Origin: Amoebophrya sp. AT5.2
Taxonomy: Eukaryota; Sar; Dinophyceae; Syndiniales; Amoebophryaceae
Reading direction: 5' to 3'
Assembly (NCBI GenBank): GCA_005223375.1
Contig: RXOD01005022.1
Location: 1-16,438, forward strand
DNA length: 16,438 bases
Of the stretch, positions 10,365 through 16,438 are shown in pieces. Position numbers and translations under genes: made by a program. Under the pieces are notes generated by a model. It made no database searches. It had not been told where the DNA came from and saw only the letters and a program-made list of their open reading frames with translations. The first letter of the stretch is position 1. Every line of letters starts with the position of its first letter.

Positions 10365-12688
10365 ATGGACAGCTCCGGGAACGTAAAAGCGAAGGTGTTG
10401 TCGGTCGAAGAGGAGGAACCGGAAGTGCAGCCCTTGGATGAAGATGACATCGAAATCCTCCGAAACTATGGCCTCGGGCCCTACACCGTTCCAAACAAAA
10501 ACGTCGAAGGTATCTAACTATTGCATTTGCACGTTGATGGGGCCGCTACGGCGGCAGCCAAGTCTATGACTTAGAAGCATCTTTCTATTCATTGCATTTG
10601 CACGAACACGACTACAACTACCATCATGATCAATCACAATGAATTATCCGACGGCCACCATTCTTTCACAACTACGTGGCGTTTCAACGCAGGTGGGATC
10701 AAGGACTACTTGAAGCGGATAAACAAGATCATCGGGATTCGCGAGTCCGACACGGGTCTGTGTCCGCCAAGTCAATGGGACCTCGCGGGCGACCAACAGA
10801 TGATGAAGCAGGAGCAGGCGCTTCAAGTCGCAAGGTGTACGAAAATCATCGACCCGGGAACCGATGACGCCAGGTACAAGAACTACGCTTTGTTTTCGAG
10901 AGAATTGTGCTTGCAACGTACGCGAGCGATCCATCGCACCTCGTCCTACAACACGTCCTTTGCCTTTCTCAGGTACATGATCAAGATTCGTGAGTTTGCG
11001 AAGTTTGTAGTTGGGCTTGGGGAGAAGCTTTCCGCCGCGGACGTGGAGGAGGGTATGCGGGTCGGCGTGGACGTTTCTCACGGCGGGAAGTATCGCATTC
11101 AGATTCCGCTGCCGCCAAAAATAGACCCCACCGTCACCATGATGACGGTTGAAGAGAAGCCAGACGTCACCTACGCCGACATCGGAGGCTGCAAAGAGCA
11201 GCTGGAGAAATTACGCGAGGTACAACTTCAACTCCATCACGATCGTATCCTAATCCTTATCCTTCTGTGAATGTTGCTGTCCCCGGAGTGCGAGGACGTC
11301 ACGCTTCATATGAGCTCAAACAAACAACGATGATCAGGTCGTCGAGATGCCACTCTTGTCGCCCGAACGATTCGTAGCGCTGGGTATCGACCCACCGAAG
11401 GGCGTCCTGCTGTGGGGTCCACCGGGGACAGGAAAAACCCTCACGGCAAGAGCGGTCGCCAACAGAACGGACGCCTGCTTCATCTGCGTCATCGGCTCAG
11501 AGCTGGTGCAGAGGTACAGTTGCGATTGGTGGCCGCCTCTCTAAGTCTAACTCATCTAGCGCTATAACTTTACTCTTGCTATTCCTCGTGCTCCCCGACG
11601 TCTGACACTATCAATCTCAATCTATACTTTACTTTTACATCATTCAACGACACCCTGGCCTTCATCAACCAGTTGACGTTGAGCGACGTCTATAATGAAT
11701 CGTAAAAGAATAAGTCATGATGTAAAACAGGTACGTGGGCGAGGGTGCGCGAATGGTTCGCGAACTTTTCGCGTTGGCGAAGTCCAAGAAGGCGTGCATC
11801 TTATTCATCGACGAAGTGGACGCGATCGGCGGGTCCCGCGACGAGGGAGGCGACAACGAGGTAAGCAGGACCATGCTCGAAATCGTCAATCAGCTCGATG
11901 GCTTCGAGTCACGAGGGAACGTCAAGGTGCTGATGGCGACAAACCGACCAGACACGCTGGACCCAGCACTGCTGCGGTACTTGATGCTGTCAAAAGAATC
12001 ATTCGTGCTGCTGCTGTGAAAGTCATTTCTTAACATAGTACAGCCGTAGGGTAGAACAAGCACAAGGCGTAGGTTTCATTCCTTGTCCGTCACCTTCATC
12101 CAAGACGTCGTTTTTTCCCCAAGCAAGAACAGAACTACAGCATGCGAATCAGCACTTTCGTACACCACAGGCCCGGTCGATTGGACCGCAAGGTGGAGTT
12201 TGCCGTACCGGATCTGGAAGGAAGAGCGCACATTTTCAAGATTCATGCCAGGACCATGTCCATGGAGAAGAACATCCGCTTTGAGCTGCTGGCGCGCCTC
12301 TGTCCAAACGCCTCCGGCGCAGAACTGCGCTCAGTGTGCACGGAAGGTACTGAAGCGTCTAGTAGCTGTGGCGCTTGTGAGTGTGATTGATTTAATAAAT
12401 GGATGCGTAGGAGGAAGCGAAGTGTTCCCGTGCGAGCACCAGGAGTGCGCGCCACTGAAAATAAAATTACAAAGAAATACTGAACAAATAAGAAGCGACT
12501 GCGACTACACGAAAATCATTCAAAATTTACGGTCTATCTTTCAAAATAAACGCCTGGCAGCTGGGATGTACGCGATTCGGGCACGGCGGAAGATGATCTC
12601 CGAGAAGGACATGATTGAAGCCATCAACAAGGTGATCAAGGGATACGCCAAGTTCTCAGCAAACGCGAAGTACATGGTTTACAACTAA
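10365..12688 (+). CDS. RPT1: 26S proteasome regulatory particle ATPase Rpt1 (PSMC2 type), seven exons, 432 residues
   Basis: Exons: 10365-10509, 10693-10873, 10973-11219, 11338-11513, 11731-11976, 12171-12346 and 12561-12688. They total 1299 nt, giving 432 residues plus TAA; Rpt1 of animals is about 433. Rpt1 is one of six AAA+ subunits of the 19S base ring, which unfolds ubiquitinated substrates and feeds them to the 20S core. Seen in order: the acidic N-terminus; GIRESDTG; the OB region around LQVARCTKI and [17 protein letters not shown]; Walker A GPPGTGKT (218-225); Walker B ILFIDE (273-278); [14 protein letters not shown]; the Arg-finger region RPGRLDRK; and the C-terminus [14 protein letters not shown]. 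The start is supported by length and by [13 protein letters not shown], a typical Rpt1 N-terminal stretch. Oddities: Cys241 where FIRVIG normally has Arg, EVSRT for EVQRT, and a loop after Walker B about three residues shorter than in animals and yeast. All splice joins restore conserved sequence. Confidence 0.95.
10510..10692 (+). other. RPT1 intron 1 (183 nt)
   Basis: Donor GAAG|gtatct, acceptor cgcag|GTGGGA; the join restores VEGGIKDYL in phase 1. It carries a 14-bp direct repeat (see separate entry). AGGT lies at both junctions. This is the only RPT1 intron whose donor is GTAT rather than GTAC. Confidence 0.85.
10520..10604 (+). repeat. 14-bp direct repeat inside RPT1 intron 1
   Basis: ATTGCATTTGCACG occurs at 10520-10533 and again at 10591-10604, offset 71 nt. 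The core TTGCATTTGC also occurs at 7302-7311 in the probable intron of the upstream gene. It may be a splicing or branch-region motif, or the remnant of a local duplication. Confidence 0.6.
10874..10972 (+). other. RPT1 intron 2 (99 nt, stop-free and a multiple of three)
   Basis: Donor CCAG|gtacaa, acceptor ctcag|GTACAT; the join restores [17 protein letters not shown], the expected Rpt1 sequence. The intron is 99 nt with no in-frame stop, so retention would insert 33 residues without breaking the protein. Confidence 0.85.
11220..11337 (+). other. RPT1 intron 3 (118 nt)
   Basis: Donor CGAG|gtacaa, acceptor atcag|GTCGTC, phase 0; the join restores [21 protein letters not shown] lies at both junctions. 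Confidence 0.9.
11514..11730 (+). other. RPT1 intron 4 (217 nt)
   Basis: Donor AGAG|gtacag, acceptor aacag|GTACGT; the join restores [13 protein letters not shown] in phase 2. AGGTAC lies at both junctions. Confidence 0.9.
11977..12170 (+). other. RPT1 intron 5 (194 nt)
   Basis: Donor TGCG|gtactt, acceptor ccacag|GCCCGG; the join restores [12 protein letters not shown] in phase 2. A nearer acceptor-like tacag ends at about 12042 but would destroy the conserved RPGRLDRK. Confidence 0.9.
12347..12560 (+). other. RPT1 intron 6 (214 nt)
   Basis: Donor GAAG|gtactg, acceptor ggcag|CTGGGA; the join restores [16 protein letters not shown] in phase 1. It is A-rich in the second half. Confidence 0.9.
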
Positions 12689-12974
12689 GCTCCTCTTGCT
12701 CGGGTACTTTCCGGAATGCGAGGGTGTCTTGCTCTTGATGTGACATGTGTGCTGGCGACTTTTTGAAGATGTGATGCTGCTGTTGATGGAAAAACTGGGG
12801 AGGATGGACATTGCTCATCCAAGCCATCCGACAACCGTTCGTGAATAACACCGAACTCCTGACGTGCTTCCATTTTTCGTTGCCACGAGACCCCATGCTG
12901 ATACGACAGATACCTACATGAAGAAAAAAACTGCGACAACATACCAGTTCAGCGCCCGCCGGCGCAGCCACGAA

Positions 12975-13030
12975 AATAAATTGAGCCGCGACCGCCTCTA
13001 TCGTCTGTGTTCACCAAGGAAGCAAATAAA
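12975..13030 (+). promoter_or_regulatory. Two AATAAA hexamers, possible RPT1 polyadenylation signals
   Basis: AATAAA occurs at 12975-12980 and 13025-13030, about 290 and 340 nt after the RPT1 stop. Many alveolates do not depend on AAUAAA, so this is a sequence match only. Confidence 0.3.
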
Positions 13031-13104
13031 GCATGCAATCCATCGTATTAAAGTAAGCCCCCACGCAGATTGTCCTTCTGCTGGTAGTCATGGCTGCTTT
13101 TCTC

Positions 13105-13215
13105 GTCCATATTCATTCTTCTTGCGTGCTTGTAGCAGCGGGAGCTATTGTGATTAAAAAATGAAACGAAAGGACGTAGTGCTCATGCATGCTGCTTTTA
13201 GGCATGAATATGGAC
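13105..13215. repeat. 12-bp inverted repeat with an 87-nt spacer
   Basis: GTCCATATTCAT (13105-13116) is the exact reverse complement of ATGAATATGGAC (13204-13215). GCTGCTTTT also occurs directly repeated near both arms. It may be a decayed small foldback element. Confidence 0.5.
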
Positions 13216-13518
13216 ATGAAAATGTAAAAATCAATTTGAATGTGTGCTGTGGCTGCTCGAAGTGCCAACCTTCGGTGGCGACATTGCGCAAAGAAACAGT
13301 ACTGCTACATATTGGCCGCGATGCTGGGAGAAGAAGCTGCAACATTCGCAGAGATGTTCGACTTCGAGCAGGAGGAATGGCTGGCACGACCACCCTGGAC
13401 GAGGAGATGCTTGTTTGTTAGGGGAGGTGGTCGATAGCAAGGTCTATGACGGGTTACAATGGATTCAAGGTGCTGAACGCCCCCATGTGTGATATTTTTT
13501 TAAAGAAAATCAAAATAC

Positions 13519-13605
13519 CTCGCCCACCCTGACTTGACCTAAAAATGGAGCAAGTGAAGAGAGGGCACCGCCAGGAGCAGGTCAAGTCAAGTCAGGGTGG
13601 GCGAG
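13519..13605. repeat. Long foldback: 22- and 27-nt arms with a 38-nt loop
   Basis: The left arm 13519-13540 (CTCGCCCACCCTGACTTGAC followed by CT) matches the reverse complement of the right arm 13579-13605, apart from one extra GTCAA unit in the right arm (GTCAAGTCAAGTCA against two units on the left). The stem is about 20 bp perfect before the 5-nt bulge. The loop is 13541-13578. It could be a non-autonomous foldback element or a structured RNA; no flanking target duplication is obvious. Confidence 0.8.
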
Positions 13606-13680
13606 TACGCGCAGTCACACTTGCCTGGCGCCAGACCCGCATGCATTGTGTGGATACGACCAGTTGCTTGATCACACCCA

Positions 13681-13716
13681 CGGGCATGCCCGCACGGTAC
13701 TCCTCTATTTGAGGAG
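13681..13716. repeat. Perfect 12-bp palindrome followed by a CTCCTC/GAGGAG hairpin
   Basis: CGGGCATGCCCG (13681-13692) is a perfect palindrome. CTCCTC (13700-13705) pairs with GAGGAG (13711-13716) around the loop TATTT. Similar CCTC-T-rich-GAGG hairpins recur near 14901-14923 and 14984-14998. Confidence 0.6.
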
Positions 13717-14123
13717 CAGAGGAACAAGATTGCAACCCGCTGCTTGCCTACTGCCCCCCCCGGTGCTTCCTTGGAACGTGCCAGCAATTGCAGCATGAGG
13801 ACTTTAGTACAAACGAGGTCCACCGAGGTGGAAAAGCTTCTCCCACGACTTGGCGGTGGCGCCGCAAGCAATCTCTCCTGGCTGTGCCTGCGGGCTCGTG
13901 CCAGACGCCCTGCGGCTCGCGGCGTTTCCGAACTTGCAGCACGTCGTGGTGAGGACCAGCAATGGGTACGAAGCGATCTCAATACGTCCGCTGTAGCTGT
14001 ACCCGCACCAGCACCATTGTCATCCACATCACATGCACGTGGTTTGAGATCATGCAAAGCGGGTAGAAATTCAGATATACTTTGCTAGTATGTATTTTGG
14101 GTCCAGCCCCGGGTTGTTGGCAT

Positions 14124-14645
14124 TCATTGGTAATTGGATTGGTTTTGGAAATTGCATTGGGATAAAGATTTGGGGAATTGGATTTGGATTGGCAATTGAA
14201 TGGATTGGAAATCTGATTGGAAATTGGATTCAGAATTCATTGGTTTAAGAACGAATTGGTTTGGCTTGGGAATTGGATAGATTGATTGGGAATTGGGAAT
14301 TGGATTTGAAATTGGAAAAGTTGGGAATTGGATTGGGAATGCAATTGGGAATTGCTTGGATCGGGAATTGGGTTGGGAGTTATATTGCGAATTGGATTGA
14401 TTTAAGAATGAAGTGGTTTGGTTTTTGGCTTGGGAATTGGATAGATTGATTGGGAATTGGGAATTAGACTTGAAATTGGAAAAGTTGGGAATTGGATTGG
14501 GAAAAGGAATTGGGTTTGGGAAAAGGAATTGGGAAAGGGAATTGGATTGGGAATTGAATTTGGATCAAGAAGATAGAATGGAATTTGGATCAAGAATGGG
14601 ATTTGGATCGGGAAAGAATGGGACTCGGATTGGATCGAACGATGG
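14124..14645 (+). repeat. Degenerate GGAATTGGATT-type tandem array, almost free of C
   Basis: About 520 nt is built from variants of GGAATTGG, GGATTGG, GGGAATTGG and GGAAAAG. Several 60-nt stretches hold zero to two C on this strand, a very strong G-over-C asymmetry. The opposite strand has an open frame reading Pro/Ile/Ser/Phe repeats, which I regard as a by-product of the repeat. It is a minisatellite-like low-complexity region. Confidence 0.9.
14245..14503 (+). repeat. Higher-order duplication within the array
   Basis: The segment at about 14245-14339 recurs at about 14401-14503, with the shared order TTTAAGAA, GGTTTGG, TTGGCTTGGGAATTGGATAG, then AAATTGGAAAAGTTGGG. The anchor TTGGCTTGGG is at 14261 and 14425 (offset 164). 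The second copy has a few extra bases and several substitutions, so the duplication is not recent. Confidence 0.8.
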
Positions 14646-14960
14646 GAATGCGAAGGAATGGGGTGAGGGAAATTTGTCAAATGACTCATTGAGGCCGCAA
14701 GGAAGCTTTGTCAAATCATGGTAGAAACTAGAAAGAACGAGCGACCGGGCGCAACCATGCCAGCAGGGACGGACGGAGCGAGGGAGGCCGGCGTGGGTGC
14801 CAGTGCAAGTCCACCCAACGAACCAACGTGCATGCTCGGCGTGAGTTACAACTGTCGCCAGCTCAATCCCACAGGCGAGCTCAGCTGACCCGGCGCCCCT
14901 CGGTCCTCGGTTTATTTGAGGGATCCATGATCGCGCGAGGGCGAGCCAATCAATTTCAAT

Positions 14961-14982
14961 GGGACCCAGGGGCGGGGGCGGG
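14961..14982 (+). other. G-quadruplex motif
   Basis: G runs of 3, 4, 5 and 3 at 14961-14963, 14969-14972, 14974-14978 and 14980-14982, with loops of 5, 1 and 1 nt, meet the usual four-tract rule. It lies downstream of the minus-strand gene and immediately before a CCCTC-TTTTT-GAGGG hairpin. Confidence 0.6.
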
Positions 14983-14983
14983 C

Positions 14984-14998
14984 CCCTCTTTTTGAGGG
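14984..14998. repeat. CCCTC-TTTTT-GAGGG hairpin
   Basis: A perfect 5-bp stem with loop TTTTT. A related, less perfect structure lies at about 14901-14923, and TTTGAGGGA(T/C)C is directly repeated at 14915 and 14991 (offset 76). The minus strand shows the same hairpin with an A loop, so a role in transcript ends of either strand cannot be judged. Confidence 0.45.
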
Positions 14999-15284
14999 AC
15001 CTACCACATGAATCGCGACTCCGAAATAAAAGCGAACACAACAGCAAGCAAAGTCGCACACAAAGAAAGATGCATTGTACGACCACCCAGCTCCCCCCGA
15101 TGTTTGCATTCGCTTTTCTTCTTCATTGCACTGCGTACGTATTTTGTTTTCTGTCTCCTCAAATTAAGTATATATATCTACTCTACCAGTACCACTTTGC
15201 CTTTGGTCTTTTCCTTTGCTCCCTCTTGGTAAGTTTGAATGCGAGACCAGCCTACCTAGCTCTGAGCTAGAGCTAGACATCAAG

Positions 15285-16438
15285 TTAAAGTTTGTCCAGG
15301 ATATGCACTTTCCTTACCACCACTTCCAAAGGTTCAAAGCCAGAAACTACATCACAAAAATGGCCGCAATCATCTTGCAATGCCATATTGTGTCTTGCAG
15401 TGTCACAATGAATCCTGCCCAATAAAATTTCTTGCTTTTTTTCCATCCCAGCGCTCGCTCGACCAGTGAAGACGCGACATTCGAGCTCGATTTGTGTGTC
15501 GCCATAGAAGTACGCTCCATCCCGCTCATCTTGTGAGAATCCGGCGAGCAAAACACAACCCGGATTCACCAGCCAATCGCGAAGTGCTGTCGTTGGGGAT
15601 CTTGTCGTGAAATATGGCGGCTTTTGTTGGTCTTGGTGGAGTGCTGGAATCAATCGTGGTGCATTCTTCATCACGTCGTGATTTCCTTGGCGATGAAGAT
15701 CATGGCGTCGTGCTCCTTCTGAGCATGCTGATTGAGTTCTGACCGTCTGAGGCGCAATGCTGGTTTCCGCAACAGCCTCGATTGCCAGTGCTGCCGGGGG
15801 CGGGGCAAGGATCATTTTCTCTTCCATGTCCGAGCCGTCTGTCGCGCCTCCACCACTTCCGAGCTCAGGAACTGCCAGAGTGAGGGGACTGCCGACGGAT
15901 TTTCTGGCGATTGGAGGCCTTTGTGCCGGTAGGAGACCGGGCACAGCAAGCATGGTTGGAGCTAGACTGACAACCGAGGCGGCTTGGGGTGGTGCAACCA
16001 CCGGGGAGGTGAATGCTTCTGGAGCAAGTGCGTCAATCGCGCCAATGCTCTGGAGTTGTGCAGCTCCTGGAGCCGCTCGAGGATGAGGATGATTAGACGC
16101 GTCCGAATAAAACATCACAGTAGATGAAGAAGCTATCCCCGGCGGCTGCGCTTGAAGCTTGTGCTGGACCACAGGTTCAAGTTCAACAGCTGGTGGATAT
16201 AATGACGAGTGCGGATGCTGATCCGCAGAGGCAGACGATGCCGACGAGCCTTGTTGTTCAAATCGAGGAGGTTGTGCGTCTAATGGTCCTCCTGGCGGCG
16301 TTCTTCTGTCATCCGCTTGTTCTGGCGGTTGATGCGAGGAGCCGTTGTCATCTGGAGTTTTCGCAGGCACTGGAAGCGAGACGAACAGATCCTCTTCTTG
16401 ATTTTCCTCCACTTCGGGGGGAGGGGCGGCGGCCGCCG
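15285..16438 (-). CDS. Unrecognised Pro/Ala/Ser-rich protein, 3' part of a gene (partial)
   Basis: The minus-strand frame is open from the right edge (first full codon at 16436) to TAA at 15285-15287, giving 383 visible residues; there is no need for a start inside the window. The first two thirds look disordered, rich in Pro, Ala, Ser, Gln and Gly, with acidic patches. The last 110-120 residues look folded, with alternating hydrophobics, for example LRDWLVNPGCVLLAGF, YFYGDTQIELECRVF, EILLGRIHCDT and EPLEVVVRKVHILDKL, and several Cys and His. I recognise no family. No intron is needed. The gene converges on RPT1 with 2.6 kb between the stops. A short C-terminal domain after a long disordered region suggests a regulator or scaffold, but this is speculation. 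Confidence 0.55.
   Translation of the reverse strand, partial: AAAAPPPEVEENQEEDLFVSLPVPAKTPDDNGSSHQPPEQADDRRTPPGGPLDAQPPRFEQQGSSASSASADQHPHSSLYPPAVELEPVVQHKLQAQPPGIASSSTVMFYSDASNHPHPRAAPGAAQLQSIGAIDALAPEAFTSPVVAPPQAASVVSLAPTMLAVPGLLPAQRPPIARKSVGSPLTLAVPELGSGGGATDGSDMEEKMILAPPPAALAIEAVAETSIAPQTVRTQSACSEGARRHDLHRQGNHDVMKNAPRLIPALHQDQQKPPYFTTRSPTTALRDWLVNPGCVLLAGFSQDERDGAYFYGDTQIELECRVFTGRASAGMEKKQEILLGRIHCDTARHNMALQDDCGHFCDVVSGFEPLEVVVRKVHILDKL

Larger units (their letters stand above)
12689..15284. other. Convergent intergenic region, repeat-rich, no convincing gene
   Basis: 2.6 kb between the ends of RPT1 (+) and the minus-strand gene. Open frames of up to 173 codons exist but overlap hairpins and the low-complexity array and show no protein motif. 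Contents, left to right: the RPT1 3' UTR with AATAAA at 12975 and 13025, an inverted repeat at 13105-13215, a strong foldback at 13519-13605, a palindrome and hairpin at 13681-13716, a C-depleted array at about 14124-14645, a GC-rich block with a G-quadruplex motif at 14961-14982, and an AT-rich tail. Confidence 0.6.

Noticed and set aside
13587..14057. Minus-strand ORF of 156 codons and an opposing plus-strand ORF at 13744-14088.
   Set aside because: They overlap each other and a foldback arm and palindrome, and have Arg/Ser/Ala-rich composition typical of GC-rich non-coding frames, with no motif.
14124..14645. CRISPR-like array.
   Set aside because: Repeats are short, degenerate and contiguous with no spacers, and the genome is eukaryotic.
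14402..14689. Minus-strand ORF of 95 codons reading Pro-Ile-Pro/Asn-Ser repeats.
   Set aside because: It is a translation of the GGAATTGGATT array; the frame stays open because the array lacks stop-forming triplets in that frame.
14565..15086. Minus-strand ORF of 173 codons with a hydrophobic Cys/Leu-rich start that resembles a signal peptide.
   Set aside because: It runs through hairpins, the G-quadruplex block and into the array, with no domain; it is likely chance.
1..16438. Dinoflagellate spliced-leader gene, 5S rRNA or U snRNA genes.
   Set aside because: I looked by eye for the conserved leader and RNA signatures on the given strand and in intergenic stretches and found none. A covariance-model search would be needed to exclude them.

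Overview
The window is nuclear DNA of a protist-like eukaryote. The genes carry short spliceosomal introns (99-217 nt in the well-supported cases), proteins contain long low-complexity stretches, and intergenic spaces are about 0.9-2.6 kb. The best-anchored gene is a seven-exon 26S proteasome ATPase, Rpt1. Its sequence, for example [15 protein letters not shown] and [11 protein letters not shown], looks alveolate-like to me (dinoflagellate, syndinian or chromerid rather than animal or fungus). That lineage call is inference only. I see no bacterial, organellar or viral gene, no tRNA or rRNA, and no CRISPR array.

Layout, left to right. 2-115 (+) is the 3' end of a gene whose protein finishes with a ubiquitin-interacting motif. 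116-1206 has no convincing gene, though a long upstream ORF sits just before the next gene. 1207-5113 (+) is a two-exon gene for a 1246-residue secretory-pathway protein with a C-terminal nucleotide-sugar glycosyltransferase domain (DxD type). 5114-5972 is intergenic. 5973-9067 (+) is an unrecognised, disordered and coiled-coil protein with one intron whose exact borders are uncertain. 9068-10364 is intergenic and includes the Rpt1 leader. 10365-12688 (+) is Rpt1, 432 residues in seven exons. 12689-15284 holds no credible gene but is rich in inverted repeats, hairpins and a C-depleted array built on GGAATTGGATT. 15285-16438 (-) is the 3' part of an unrecognised proline/alanine-rich protein gene that runs off the window.

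The four plus-strand genes are co-oriented and meet the minus-strand gene tail to tail across the repeat-rich stretch. The genes do not form one pathway. The UIM protein and Rpt1 both belong to ubiquitin-proteasome biology, but they lie 10 kb apart with unrelated genes between them.

The most interesting signals are: an intron pattern with GTAC donors (6 of 7 introns) and AGGT at both exon junctions (5 of 7), which resembles target-site-duplicating intron insertion; the convergent intergenic region with its array and a strong foldback; and the long secretory glycosyltransferase with a polybasic cluster just before the catalytic domain.
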